Below are positions 24,229 through 36,640 of a stretch of DNA of 64,000 nt, one piece after another (positions within the stretch are counted from its first letter, which is position 1; each line of letters starts with the position of its first letter). Made by a program: the position numbers and the translations under genes. The notes below the pieces were generated by a model. It saw nothing but the letters and a program-made list of their open reading frames with translations. It ran no database searches and was not told the DNA's origin. Origin of the DNA: Ailurus styani (lineage: Eukaryota; Chordata; Mammalia; Carnivora; Ailuridae); assembly GCA_002007465.1 (NCBI GenBank), contig LNAC01001928.1:1-64000 (forward strand), written 5' to 3'.

Positions 24229-25632
24229 GAGCCAAGATTGCGGAAGAGTAGGGGACCCCATTTCAACTCATACCCTAAATTTATCTGGATATCTATCAAA
24301 CCATTTTGAACACATATGAAAATAACCAGAGATGTAAGAATATATATCGGGATTTCTACAAACAGTAATGCCATTGTTTTTTGAAAAGTAGGAAGTGCAG
24401 AGTCATGACTCTGTGGGGAGATATTGGAAGATAAACAGAAGGAGGAGAGAGCCCTCATAAACTTGCTCCTGGAAAGTGATATAACACTGGAGTACAAAAT
24501 TGGAAGCCTTAGAAATCTGCTCTAGGGAGAAACATCCCTCTCTGAAAAGGGGGAAGGGAAAAGAAAAGGCATAATTCTAGGTAGGGCATTGTGGTCTGAG
24601 GAAGCTCAGAACTACCAGGGTTGCCTGAACCGATAGAATGCCTGAGAATTGGAGTGGGGAAGCAGCCCAGTGGGTCAGCTAGCCCAGGAGAGGACTCAGC
24701 TTGGGTCACCATAAACCATGAACCAGCAATTAGCTCTTCCTGGGCAGCCTGAAAAGTAATGGAATCTACCCCTACAGCTGGGCAAACTTCTTAGGGCAGT
24801 AGTGGCCCAGAGAGGAGATTAGGGCAGCACCCAGACATGAGTTAGGAGCATCTGGGGCATGGTCACACATGGTTTTAGAGTCACAAAGGTCAGTGACACT
24901 CAGGGGCCCCTGGGACTACTTACAAGAAAGTAGTGGGGACTGCAGGAGGGTGTGTACTGCAGGAGGCTATGGCTTTTGGAATATAGTGAAGTGGAGACTG
25001 ATTGTCCCTGAGGGTTTATTAAAATGGGCAGACAGCAATCTTTCTGCTCTGGGTCAGAGTTTTGACTATGATCATTTTTGCTCTGATCTCTCAAGAGGCA
25101 AAGGAATCCTCTGGGGAACAAAGGATATGTAGAGGATCAGTTTACACTGAGTACTTCCCCTTGACAGGGGATGGGACAACTCCATCCAAGCAAAGATATC
25201 TGAGAAACAGCTGACAGGCCTCTCCCCCAGAAGACAGCCTGGAAGAACAGGTGGAAGCAAAACAATGGATTCCACAAGACTAAAATTTCAGCACCAGGGG
25301 AAAATAGCATGTTGAGCTCCAGGTGTTGCCTCAAGACTCCTTTATTCTAGAGATAAAATTCCTCTATTCTTTTTTCTTTTATCACTTTCTTATGTTTTCT
25401 CTCTCTCTTTTTTACTTTTAGATTTTTCTCATTTCAACTAGATGCTTATTTTACCTATTTATATTTCATAGTCACATTTACCTTGTATTTTTCATATATA
25501 TGTATATACATATATATGCTTCATCTTAGTTCACTCTCTTCAATGTTATCTTTATATATATGTTTTACTTTCACTCTTCAATGTTATCTTTATATGTAAG
25601 TTTTACTTTCCTTGATATTTTGGGATATAGCA
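24229..25632 (+). mobile_element. L1 5' UTR (lineage B-like), plus strand, without its body
   Basis: It begins with a GAGCCAAGATTGCGG YY1-like 5' end followed by a typical L1 5' UTR. Its last part matches the end of the lineage-B 5' UTR (a CAGGGGAAAATAGCATGTTGAGC block at about 25295). ORF1 and ORF2 of this element do not follow; a minus-strand L1 3' end starts at about 25633. Open stretches at 24869-25132 and on the minus strand at 24900-25334 are chance frames in GC-richer UTR. Confidence 0.75.
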
Positions 25633-28600
25633 TCTTTTTTTATTATTATCATTTGCCCCAGGGGTACAGGTCTGTGAATCATCAGCACAGCAATCACCAC
25701 AGCACAAACCCTCCCCAAGGTACATAACCCAGCCACCCTATGCCTACCTTCCCACCCCAATTACCCCTCAGGTTGTTTCATGAGATTAAGAGGCTCTTAT
25801 GATTTGTCTCCATCCTGATCACATCTTGTTTCATATTTTCCTTCCCTACCCCCCACAACACCCCACCCTACCTTTCAAATTCCTCATATCAGAGAGATCA
25901 TATGATAATTGTCTTTCTCTGATTGACTTACTTCACTTAGCATAATCCTCTCTAGTTCCATCCACATCACTGCAAACAGCAAGATTTCATTTCTTTTGAT
26001 GGCTGCATAATATTCCATGAAGTTCCAATAGTTCATTTTTCCCTTGTTTCCCTTGCTTTTGGTGATGTTTCCAGGAAGAATTTGCTGTGGCTGAGGTCGA
26101 CGAGGTTGCTGCCTGGGTTCTCCTCAAGGATTTTAATGGATTCCTGTCTCACATTGATGTCTTTCATTCATTTTGAGTCTGTTTTTGTGTATGGTGTAAG
26201 GAAATGGTCCAGTTCTATTCTTCTGCATGTGGCTGTCCAATTTTCCAAAAACGATTTGTTGAAGAGACTGTCTTTTTTTCCTTTGGATAGATATTCTCTC
26301 CTACTCTGTCAAAGATGAATTGATCATAGAGTTGAGGGTATGTTTCTGAACTCTCTATTCTGTTACATTGATCTATGTGTCTGTTTTTGTGCCAGTGCCA
26401 TTCTGTCTTGATGATGACAGTTTTGTAATAGAGCTTGAAGTTTGGAATTGCGATGTCACCAACTTTGGTTTTCTTTTTCAACATGCCTCTGGCTATTCAG
26501 GGTCTTTTCTAGTTCTATAAATATTTTAGGATTAATTTGTTCCATTTCTTTGAAAAAAATTGATGGTGTTTTGATAGGGATTGCGTTAAATGTGTAGATC
26601 TTTCTAGGTAGCATAGACATTTTCACAGTATTTGTTCTTCCAATCCACAAGCATGGAATGTTTTTCCACTTCTTTGTGTCTTCCTCAATTTCTTTCATGA
26701 GTACTTTATAGTTTTCTGAATACAGATTCTTTGCCTCTTTGGTTAGGTTTATTCCTAGATATCTTATATTTTTGGGTGCACTTTTAAATGGGATCGACTC
26801 CTTAATTTCTCTTTCTTCTGTTTTGTTGTTGGTATGTAGAAATGCAACTGATTTCTGTGCATTGCTTTTATATCCTGAACCTTTACTGAATTCCTATATG
26901 AGTTCTAGCAGTTTTGGAGTGGAGTTTTTTGGGTTTTCCACATAAAATATATCATCTGCAAAGAGTGAGAGTTTCACTTCTACTTTGCTGATTTGGATGT
27001 CGTTTATTTCGTTTTGTTCTCTTATTACTGAGGTTAGGACTTCTAGTAGTATTGTTAAATAGCAGTATTGTTGAATAACAATGGGCGGTCCTGCTGTGTT
27101 CCTAACTTTAGGGGAAAAGCTCTCCATTGAGAATGATAGTCGCTTTGTTTTTTTATAGATGGATTTGATGATATTGAGGTATGTACCCTCTATACCTAAA
27201 CTGTGAAGAGTTTTGATCACAAAAGGATGCTGTACTTTTTCAAGTTATTTTTCAGCATCTATTGAGAGGATCATATGGTTCTTGTTCTTTCTTTTATTAA
27301 TATATCACATTTATTGATATTTGGATGTTGAACCAACATTGCAGCTCAGTGTAAGTCCCACTTGGTCGTGATGAGTAACCCTTTTAATGTACTGTTGGAT
27401 CCTATTGGCTAGTATTTTGATGAGAATTTTTGCATCCGTGTCCATCAAGGATATTGGTATGTAATTCTCCTTTTTAATGAGGTCTTTGTCTGGTTTTGGG
27501 GTCCAGGTAATACTGGCCTCATAAAATGAGTGTGGAAGTTTTCCTTCCACTTCTATTTTTTGGAACAGTTTCAGGAGAATAGGTATTAATTCTTCTTTAA
27601 TTGTCTGGTACAATTCCCCTGGGATTTCTGGCCCTGGGTTCTTGTTTTTTGGGAGATTTTTGATGACTGCTTCTGTCTCCTTACTGGTTATGTGTCTGTT
27701 CAGGTTGTCTATTTCTTCCTGGTTCAGTTTTGATAGTTTATATGTCTCTAAGAATGCATCCATTTCTTCCAGATTGTCAAATACACTGGTATAGAGTTGC
27801 TCAAATATATTCTTATAATTGTATTTCTTTTGTGTTGTTTGTGATCTCCCCTCTTTCATTCATGATTTTATTAATTTGGGTACTTTCTCTTTTCTTTTGG
27901 ATAAGTCTGGCCAAGGGTTAGTCAATCTTACTAATTCTTTCAAAGAACCAGCTTCTAGTTTCGTTAATTTGTTCTACTGTTCTTTTAGTTTCTATTTCAA
28001 TGATTTCTGCTCTGATTCTCATTATTTCTCTTCTCCTGATCAGTTTAGTCTTTTTTGTTGTTCTTTCTCCAGCTCCTTTAGGTGTAGGGTTAAGTTTTGT
28101 ACTTGAGACCTTTCTTGTTTCTTGAGAAAGCCTTGTATTGCTATAAACTTTCCTCTCAGGACTGCCTTTACTATGTCCCAAAGATTTTGAACAGTTGTGT
28201 TTTCGTTTTCATTTATTTCCATATATTTTAAAAATCTTCTTTAATTTCCTGGTTGACCCATTCATTCTTTAGTAGGATGTTCTTTAGCCACCATGTATTT
28301 GAGTTTTTACAAATTTCCTCTTGTGACTGAGTTCTAGTTTCAGATCATTATTTTCTGAAAATATGCAAGGAATGATCCCAGTGTTTTGGTACTGGGTGAG
28401 ACCTGATTTGTGTCCCAGGATGTGATCTAATCTTGAGAATATTCCATATGCACTGGAGAAAAACGTGTATTCTATTGTTTTGGGATGGAATGTTCTGAAT
28501 ATATCCGTGATGTCCAACTGGTCCAGTGTGTCATTTAAAGCATTTATTTCCCTGTTGATCTTTTGCTTAGATAATCTGTCCATTTCAGTAAAGGTGGTGT

Positions 28601-29937
28601 TAAAGTCCCCTTCTATTATGGTATCATTGTTGATATATTCCTTTGATTTTGTTGTTAATTGGTTTATATAATTGGCTGCTCCCATATTAGGGACACATAT
28701 ATTTAAATTTGTTAGATCTTCTTTTTGGACAATCTGTTTAAGTATGATATAGTGTCCTTCCTCATATCTTAATGTAGTGTTTGGCTTAAAATCTAAATTT
28801 CTAATATAAGGATTGCCACTCCAGCCTTCTTTTGATGTCCTTTAGTATGATAAATTGTTTTCCACTCCCTCACTTTAAATCTGGAGGTGTCTTTGGGTGT
28901 AAAATGAGTTTCTTTTAGACAGAATATTGGTTGTTCTTGTTTTTTTTAATCCATTCTGATTCCCTCTGTCTTTTGATTGGGGGCATTAAGCCCATTACCA
29001 TTCAGGGTAACTATTTTTTTTTAAGATTTTATTTATTTATTTGACAGAGAGAGGTCACAAGTAGGCAGAGAGGCAGGCAGAGAGAGGAGGAAGCAGGCTC
29101 TCCGCTGAGCAGGGAGCCTGATGCGGGCCTCAATCCCAGGACCCTGAGATCATGACCTGGGGTGAAGGCAGAGGCTTTAACCCACTGAGCCACCCAGGCG
29201 CCCCATTCAGGGTAACTATTGAGAGATATGAATTTAATGCTATTGTTTTGCCTGTAAAGTGACTGTTACAGTATGTTGTCTCTGTTCATTTCTGGTTTGT
29301 TACTTTTAGGCTCTCTCTTTCCTTAGTGGACAGCTTTCAATATTTTCTGTAGGGCTGGCTCGGTGTTTACAAATTCCTTTAGTTTTTGTTTGTCCTGGAA
29401 GCTTTTATCTCTCCTTCTATTTTCAATGACAGCTTAGCTGGAGATAGTCTTCTTGGTTGAATATTTTTCTTGTTTGGTGCTATGAATATATCATGCCAAC
29501 TCTTTCTGGCCTGCCAGGTCTCAGTGGGTAGGTCTGTTGTGAATCTAATATTTCTACCATTGCATATGACAGACCTCTTTTCCAGAGCTGCTTTCAGGAT
29601 TTTCTATTTGTCACTAAGACTTGTAGGTTTTACTATTAAATGATTGGGTGTGGACCTATTTTTATTGATTTTGAGGGGAGTTCTCTGTGTCTCCAGGATT
29701 TTGATGCTTTTTCCTTTCACTGAAACAGGGAAATTCTGTACTATAATTTGCTCCAATATACTTTCTTCCCCTCTCTTTCTTCTTCTTCTGAGATCCCGAT
29801 TTTTCTAATATTGTTTCATATTTTGGTATCACTTAAATCTCAAATTCTTCCCTCATTGTCCAGTAGTTTTTTTTCTCTCTTTTGCTCAGCTTCTTCATTT
29901 TATATAATTTGGTCTTCTATATTACTAATTCTCTCAG
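25633..29937 (-). mobile_element. Minus-strand L1, 3' UTR to ORF1, degenerate
   Basis: An A-rich tail at 25633 is followed by the 3' UTR, a deletion of about 650 bp near 26019, and then ORF2 in reverse to about 29250 and part of ORF1 to 29937. Readable ORF2 pieces include 26456-26698, 26894-27220, 27311-27859 and the endonuclease part 28284-28685. All are separated by stops or frameshifts. A SINE lies at 29016-29202. The 5' UTR is not continuous with it; a similar ORF1/5' UTR block appears at 32486-34362. Confidence 0.82.
29016..29202 (-). mobile_element. CAN-SINE, minus strand, recent
   Basis: It has clean ends and a perfect 18-bp target duplication CCATTCAGGGTAACTATT at 28998-29015 and 29203-29220. 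The body is of the musteloid-looking type and close to the other young SINEs. It sits inside the minus-strand L1. Confidence 0.95.
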
Positions 29938-31090
29938 CATTTTTCATAGAATTTGAAAAAAAAATTAAATTTTTGTGGAAACAGAAAACACCCTTGATTG
30001 CTAAAGCTGTCTTGAAAAAGAAATACATAGTAGGAAGTATCACAATCCCAGATTTGAAGATATGTTTTAAAGTTGTAGAATTAAAAGAGGATAATACTGT
30101 CACAAAAATATACATCTGGATCATAGGAACAGAAGAGAAAACCCAGAAGCTAGCCCACAATTATATGATCAATTGATATTTGACAAAGAAGGAAAGAATA
30201 TCCACTGGATAAAGACTGTCTCTTCAACAAATGGAGTTGACCAACTGGAGAGCTACATGCAAAGATATAATTCTTTTTTAGACAATACATAAAAATCATT
30301 TCAAATGGAATAGAGACCAATATTTGGGACCTGCAATCATAAAAATCCTCGAGGGGAGCACAAATAGTAACTTCTTTAACATTTTCCATAGCAACAATTT
30401 TCTAAATATGCCTTGGAGTAACAGAAATAAATACAAAAATTAAATATGGTTACATCAAGTTAAAAAGCTTCTAAACTAAAAGAAAACCTACTGAATGGAA
30501 GAACGTATTTGCAAATGAAATTCCTGATTGGTTATTATTTATAATATATGGAGATCTTATATTAATCACCTGGGTGGCTCAATTTATTAAGCATCTGCCT
30601 TAAACTCAGTTCATGATCTCAGGGATCTAGGATTGAATCTCACATCAGGCTCCTTGCTTAGTGAGGAGTCTGCTTCTTCCTCTGCCTGCATCCCTCTGCT
30701 TATGATCTCTGATAAACAAACAAACAAATAAATGAATAAATGAAATCTTTAAAAAATCTTTTAAAAAATGGACAAAAGACTAAAAAATATAATCCAGCCA
30801 GAGAAAGACAAATACAGTATGATTTCAGTTATATGTGGAATTTAATAAAGAAATAAAATGAAGAAAGTAAAAAAAAAGACAAAAAATAGATTGTTAAAGT
30901 ATAGAAAACAGAGCAGATGGCTAGAGAGCGGAGGTGGGGGAAATGGGTGGTATAGGTGTAAAGTATTAAGAAGACACTTTTCTTGAGTAATGTATAAAAT
31001 TGTTGAATCACTATATTGTACACCTTCAACTACTATAACACTGTGTTTTAAGTATACTGGAATTAAAATAAAACAAATAAGAAAATACAT
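29938..31090 (+). mobile_element. Old plus-strand L1 piece (ORF2 post-RT region and 3' UTR)
   Basis: It starts at ORF2 equivalent to about 41785 of the intact copy (GAATTTGAAAAAAAAATTAAA) and runs to about 30540. A SINE and deletions follow, then an older type of L1 3' UTR with an A-rich end near 31090. Frames are broken and the divergence is high. Confidence 0.72.
30567..30765 (+). mobile_element. Older CAN-SINE, plus strand
   Basis: The head CACCTGGGTGGCTCAATTTA is diverged from the consensus, followed by the body and an A-rich tail with AAACAAACAAATAAATGAATAAATG. It is more diverged than the other SINEs and has no clear target duplication. Confidence 0.82.
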
Positions 31091-31600
31091 ACACACATAA
31101 CAAAAATAAGTAAATGTGATCTTGGATTTAAGAGCTGTGTGATTTTATAAATAATTCAACTGAACCGAACATAGAAATTTAATGCAAATAGATTGAGAAT
31201 TTCTTTATCTTATGTTCCTTTCTTTCATTTCTTAGGATAAAACAAATGCCATGGCTCCACAACATGGTTGTTTTTATGGTGTCTCTGGGGAAGGATGATC
31301 TGTAGCACTCAGTCCTCACCTCCTGTTGGTGCACTTTCACAATGCACATCACTGAGTTTGCTGAGTCATGATAGTGCTGTGAGTGTCTCACTGGGTACTT
31401 CTATGACTGAACACAGAGTTATCTTGACCTCTCCACATATGGTGATTTTTGTCAGGATTATGCAAGATTAGGAGGTCCTAGCCCAGATCTCTTCCCTGCT
31501 GACCTGCCCCAAATTTCTGGCTAAATTGAATGGCAAAAGACTTTTCCTGTCAAATCCTAACTATAAATACTGGAAAAGTGACTACTTCTTCAAATAAGAA
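31091..31600. other. Sequence with no recognised gene or repeat
   Basis: About 500 bp between L1 pieces. Open stretches (31179-31391 minus, 31268-31471 plus) are short and resemble no family I recognise. It could be 5' UTR of the ancient L1 that follows, but I cannot show that. Confidence 0.45.
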
Positions 31601-32110
31601 AACACCAATGCAATGGTACAGGATTTAAAAAGTGTCAGGGAAACATTACACTAGCAAAATAAAATAAAATACAAAGAACTGACCATAAAGAAATGAAGAT
31701 CTAAAAACTACCTGACAAAGAATTCAGAATATTTAGTTAAATGAGAACAGAAAAAAAAAAAACTAAAAAGCATCAGAAACAATATTTGAGCAAAATGGTA
31801 ATTTTTAAAAGATTAAAACCATTAAAAAAGGGTCAAATGGAAATTATAGAACTTAAGAACTCCATGACTGAACCAAAAAAAAAATCAATCAATAGACTTG
31901 AACAAGCACAAGAAACAATCAGTGAGCTCAAAGACAGATTACTTGATATTATCCAATCAGAAGAATAGAAGGGAAATAGACTGAAAAGAGTTTTTAAAAA
32001 GCCTATAGAAATTATAGGATCCCATAAGAATACCTATACATGCTTCATGAAAACCCTAGAAAGAGCATGAAAAGGAAAGGGGGCAGAAAACTTACTTAAG
32101 GAGAAACAAA
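31601..32110 (+). mobile_element. Ancient L1 (L1M-type) 5' region and ORF1 start, plus strand
   Basis: It resembles the pre-ORF1/ORF1 region of old mammalian L1s: CTGACAAAGAATTCAGAAT, then a heptad-rich stretch (about 31790-31965) reading like an ORF1 coiled coil (EIIELKNSMTEPKKKSINRL). It is decayed, with no intact domain. Confidence 0.65.
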
Positions 32111-32129
32111 AATAAAACTGAACAATTTG

Positions 32130-32276
32130 TTTCCCATAGTTTAGAGTTTCCTATGGTTTGTTTCCCTCTTTGATTTCATCTTATTTTCCCCCTCTTCTCC
32201 TATGATCCTTTGACTTGTTCCTTAAATTCCATGTATGAGTGTAATTATATGATAATTTTCATTCTCTGATTGACTT
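32130..32276 (-). mobile_element. L1 3' UTR/ORF2-end fragment, minus strand
   Basis: About 145 bp matching the reverse L1 3' UTR and the last ORF2 codons (ATATGATAATTTTCATTCTCTG), diverged from the young copies. It ends at the tail of a SINE. Confidence 0.7.
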
Positions 32277-32485
32277 TTTTTTTTAATTTTTTTTTAAAGA
32301 TTTTATTTATTTATTTGACAGAGAGAGAGAGAGAGATCACAAGTAGGCAGAGAGGCAGGCAGAGAGAGGCGGAAGCAGGCTCCCTGCAGAGCAGGGAGCC
32401 TGATGCGGGACTCGATCCCAGGGCCCTGAGATCATGACCTGAGCCGAAGGCAGAGGTTTTAACCCACTGAGCCTCCCTGGTGCCC
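32277..32485 (-). mobile_element. CAN-SINE, minus strand
   Basis: A long T/A-rich tail at 32277-32310, then (GA)n and the body, with the tRNA-like head ending at about 32485. The sequence is close to young SINEs. I did not find a convincing target duplication. Confidence 0.88.
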
Positions 32486-34362
32486 TGTCATTTGGTGTTC
32501 TAAATCACTTATTCTGTCCTCTGCTTCATTTATCCTAGCAGTAAGAGCCTCCATTTTTTATTGCACCTCTTTAATACCTTTTTTGATTTCAGCTTGGTTA
32601 GATTTTAGTTCTTTTATTTCTCCAGAAAGAGTTTGTGTTTTTCTAGAGAGGAGTTCTCTGTTATCTTCCATGCTTTTTTCGACCTCACGCAGCACTTTGA
32701 TAATCGTCATTCTGATCTCTAGTATTGTCATATTACTAATGTCAGCACTGATTAGGTCCTTAGCCATCATTACTGTTTCTTGTTCTTTTTTTGGCTGTGA
32801 TTTTTTCCACCTTGTCATTTTTTGCAGATAAGAATAGATGGATGAGAGAACAAAATAGTAAAGTGTAGCAATGACCCCAGAGAAATATACACTAACTTAA
32901 TCAGAAGAGATCTGAAACTGGGATAGAAGAGGGAAAAATCCAACCAACCAAACAAACAACCAAAAACAAACAAACAAAAAGAAAAAAAATAATATCCTAT
33001 ATCTATATTATCTATTTCTGTTTCTATATCTATCTCTATTTCTCACTCTATCTATATCTCTATCTCTATCATCTCTATCTCTATCTCTATATTAGACTGG
33101 TGAGTTGAACAGTCACTATATACAAAAGTAAAGGTTAAATACAATGAAGGGTAAAATATGACTATAACAATGAAAATTAAAAATATTAAAAAGTGTTGAA
33201 AAGATATAATAATTAAAAATCACTGTAATAGGAAAGAGGAAAAAATTTAAAAATAAAGATTAAGAAAATAAATTAAGATTCTAAGAATTTAACTTTGAAC
33301 AACTAAAGGATCATGGGGAAAAAGACATGAATTCTCTTCCTTGCTTTCCCGTAGCTCTGGAGTTCCACAATTCTCAGCAATCTGTAACTTGGCCTTGGCT
33401 TCATGTTTTTGCTGATCTTCTGGGGAGGGGCCTGTTGCTGTGATTCTGAAGTGTCTTTGCCAGAGGCGGAATTGCACTGCCCTTTCCAGGGGCCAGGCTA
33501 TGTAATCAGCTCGGGTTCGCTCTTGAGAGCTTTTGTTCCCTGAAAGCTTTCTGTATAGCTTTGGAGGAAGGGAATGAAAATGGCGGACTGCCAGTCTTCA
33601 TCCTGGAGGAGCTGAGAGCTCAGGGCCTCACTCCTCAGTGTGTCCTCAGAGAAAAGCAGTCAGTCCCTCCCGTCTCCCTGGTCTCTGGCCACACTCCGAG
33701 CTCATCCAGCCTGTGACTGAGTGTTTCTATCTCTGGCATGTGTCCCTGTTTGGAATCTCCAAACCCAGCAGATTCCTGTAGCTGCTCCTGTGCCGCTCCT
33801 CCCTGGGGAGGAGGAAGGGGTTTTCTCTGGATCTTCCACCCATGGGGGGCGCTCTCAAAGAGCAGTGGCCAGACTGTGCTTTGGATCATGGCCCAAGGTA
33901 ATACTCAGCTGAGAGACACCTTCTCAGCTTAGCTCCGTCTCTCCCATCGGCTTCTGTCTGATACCTGGGAGGTCTGTCGCTCTCAGATACCCCTGTTCTT
34001 TTTGTGTCCCCCTGGGTCCTGAGATCACACTGTCCCTACAAGGGTTTCACCCCCTGCTTGGCCTCTGGGGCAATGTCCCTCAGTGGAGCAGACTTCTAAA
34101 AGTTCAGATTTTGTGTTCTGCTGCTCTCTCACTTGCTGGGAGCTGGTCGCTCCCCCTGGGATCTCTCTTCCCATTGCCTTAGATTCACTCTTCTATGCGT
34201 CCTACCTTCAAGCAAGTGGTCTATTTTTTGTTCCTAGAATTTCTGCTCTTCTTCTCTTCGATCTCGTGTAGAATTTGTAAGTGTTCAGAATGGTTTGATA
34301 ACTATCTGGGTGAATTTCTGGGACCTGATGATAATCTGTCTTCTACTCATCCACCATCTTGC
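32486..34362 (-). mobile_element. L1 (lineage A) 5' UTR and start of ORF1, minus strand
   Basis: It reads backwards as ORF1 coiled coil (32558-32818), the ORF1 start at about 32816-32818, and a ~1.55 kb 5' UTR ending near 34362 with a CATCTTGC YY1-like remnant. It parallels 12409-14295. An ATCT-type simple tract lies at about 33015-33090. ORF1 is truncated on the left by the SINE. It may be the missing 5' part of the L1 at 25633-29937, since the two meet in the same part of ORF1 with about 50 bp in common. Confidence 0.8.
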
Positions 34363-34915
34363 TCATGGTTGGCACAAGCCATTTTACATCTCCCCTGGGA
34401 TGTTAAACAGCCCACACCTTCATGTACTTTTTTGTGTGCTTAGACAAACAGCAATCTCCCTACTGGCCCAGGTCACAGTTTATGGTGACCGGAACTGAGA
34501 GTCCCTTCTCAACTTGTTGATCATAACCAGTCCTCCCACTCCACTGCTTATATACTCTATCAGTTCAGGCTCCCCTGTACTTTCTGAGTCTCCTGGAATC
34601 CTGAGAGCATAATTATTCACCTAAAATTCTGTCCTACTCATCCCTCTTCCTTTGCAGAAAGGAATGTCTCAAACTGGAGCAGATATCTAAGGGTCCCAGT
34701 TTTGTGGTCTGGTGTAATATTATTTTCTGCTGCCTGGCTTAAGGAGCCTGCCTCCCCCATCTGTTTATCTTCTAATATTTCCCCTGAAGACTCATGGTTC
34801 CACATCTCCTCCCCTGCAAAAAAGTAGTCATTTTTCTGCTTGTAGATGTCCAGATAAATCTTCTTACATCTCAAGTTGAATTTGTGTGTATTCAGATTGG
34901 TTTGATCAGAAAGAG
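34363..34915 (-). mobile_element. L1 5' UTR fragment (older lineage), minus strand
   Basis: It resembles the reverse of the 5' UTR seen at 24229 and near 6480 (CAGATTGGTTTGATCAGA and a GTCCAGATAAAT block near its right end). There is no YY1 end and no coding sequence. Confidence 0.6.
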
Positions 34916-35625
34916 TGACCTCTCCAATTATTTCATAAGATTGTTCTGACTATCCAGTGCTACACAGATAATTTAATTCTAGGCTGTATTTTTCTATTTC
35001 TGCAAAAGCCTCACTGCGATTATGATAGACATTTCATTGAATCTTTAGTTGGCTTGTGGTAGCATTGACATCTTAACAATATTGTTTACCAATTCATGAA
35101 CACAGAGTGTTTTGTTAACTTTTTGTCTTTTCTTCAATTTCTTTCAGCAATGTTTTTGATTTTTCACTGTACAGTTTTCTCCACTTCCTAAATCTATCCC
35201 CATGTATCTATGTTTTTATTATATTGCAAATATAATGTACCATTTAAAAATGATTCTTCATTGTACATTATCAGTGTATAGAAGTACAAGTGATTTTGTA
35301 TCCTGAAACCTTATTAAATTTGTTTTTTAATTATAACATATTTGTTCTAACATTTTAGACACTTTAGAATTTTCTGCATATATGATAATGTTTGAAAATC
35401 AAGATAGTTTTACCTCGTTATTTCCAATTTGGATATAGCTTGTTTATTTTGTGCCTAATTGCTTTGGTTATAATTCCAGTACAATGTTGATCAAAACTTG
35501 TTTTGTTAGTTTTTTTTTTTTAGAGGAAAAGCTTTCAGTTTTTACCATTGAGTAGAATGATAGTTGTGAAAGGTATTGTGTTATATTTTTACTTGTCCCA
35601 CCAGTTTTGTATCATTTTAATATTT
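34916..35625 (-). mobile_element. Ancient L1 ORF2 remnant, minus strand
   Basis: Reverse ORF2 sequence around the RT core and just after it, strongly diverged. Recognisable blocks are CATTGAATCTTTAG, ACATCTTAACAATATT and TTTCTTCAATTTCTTTCAGCA. No usable frame remains. Confidence 0.7.
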
Positions 35626-36444
35626 TATTCAAGTAAGGTATGAACAAGATCTCAACACCTCATAGGATAAAAAATGGCCTCACTCCTTTTGATCTACAAT
35701 GAAAACATTTCATATTATTTTACCACTTTTTGTTTCTATTTACCCATGTATTTTCCACTGTTTATATTTAAAAGTTAAATTCTAAATATTAAAGACCATC
35801 TTTGACTCCAGTCACTGTAGATAAAATCCCCCTCCATGTACAAATACATCCAACTCATTTTCATTTTTCCTGTTGTTTTAAAATAATTACACCCCATTTT
35901 GTGTATAGAATGTCAAGGTTGACAGCATTATTCCATCTTCTAGGATGTATTACTGAGATACAAAAAATTTAAGTTGTTATGAAACCTGATGCTATTTTAG
36001 TTACTATTTATATATATTATCTCATTGTTATTACTTCTCATCATTGTTACTATTATCTGTGTCAAGACATTTTTAGGACCATATGTTTATAGGCAATAAT
36101 CAGAAATTTTAGAAAATGTTTTTAAGAAAACATATAGAATTGTTAAGAAAGCATCTTTCAATAAAATATTTTTTCATTTTTTTTCTGTTTTGTGTATGCT
36201 GTTTAAATATGGTGGATCACATATATAATTTTGAAAAAAACTTTTCTTTTGATAATAATAACTCCATTTTTTTGGCATATCCATTTTTAAGAATGAAAAT
36301 AGCATACATGTGTTCCTTTATATTAATTCTTCAGTTTTCCAAACTTTTAAAAGTAACAATCTTTCATGTTTTGTTGATGTTGTTTTCCTTTAACTCTGGG
36401 AGATTTTTTTCTTCAGCTTATCTTTAAAACTTTCACTCGATCCA
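35626..36444. other. AT-rich sequence with no recognised feature
   Basis: About 820 bp between an ancient L1 and a SINE. The longest open stretch (36116-36427, about 100 codons, Phe/Leu-rich) looks like chance translation of AT-rich DNA. Nothing else was recognised. Confidence 0.5.
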
Positions 36445-36640
36445 TGGGGTGCCTGGGTGACTCAGTCGGTTAAGTGTTGAATTCTTCTTTTCGACTGTGG
36501 TCATGATCTCAGGGTCCAAGGATTGAGCCCCATGTTGAGCCCCACATACTGATCCCTGCTCAGCAGGAGTGTGCTTCTCTCTCTCTCTCTCTGCTCCTCC
36601 TCCCATTCTTGCATGGACTCTCTAAAATATAAGAAATCTT
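36445..36640 (+). mobile_element. CAN-SINE, plus strand, split by the intact L1
   Basis: The head is GGGGTGCCTGGGTGACTCAG, followed by the body and (CT)n at about 36575-36590, up to TAAGAAATCTT. The tail resumes after the L1 at 43371-43388 (AAATCTTAAAAAAATTC). The body is diverged, so the SINE is much older than the L1 that landed in its A-rich tail. Confidence 0.88.
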
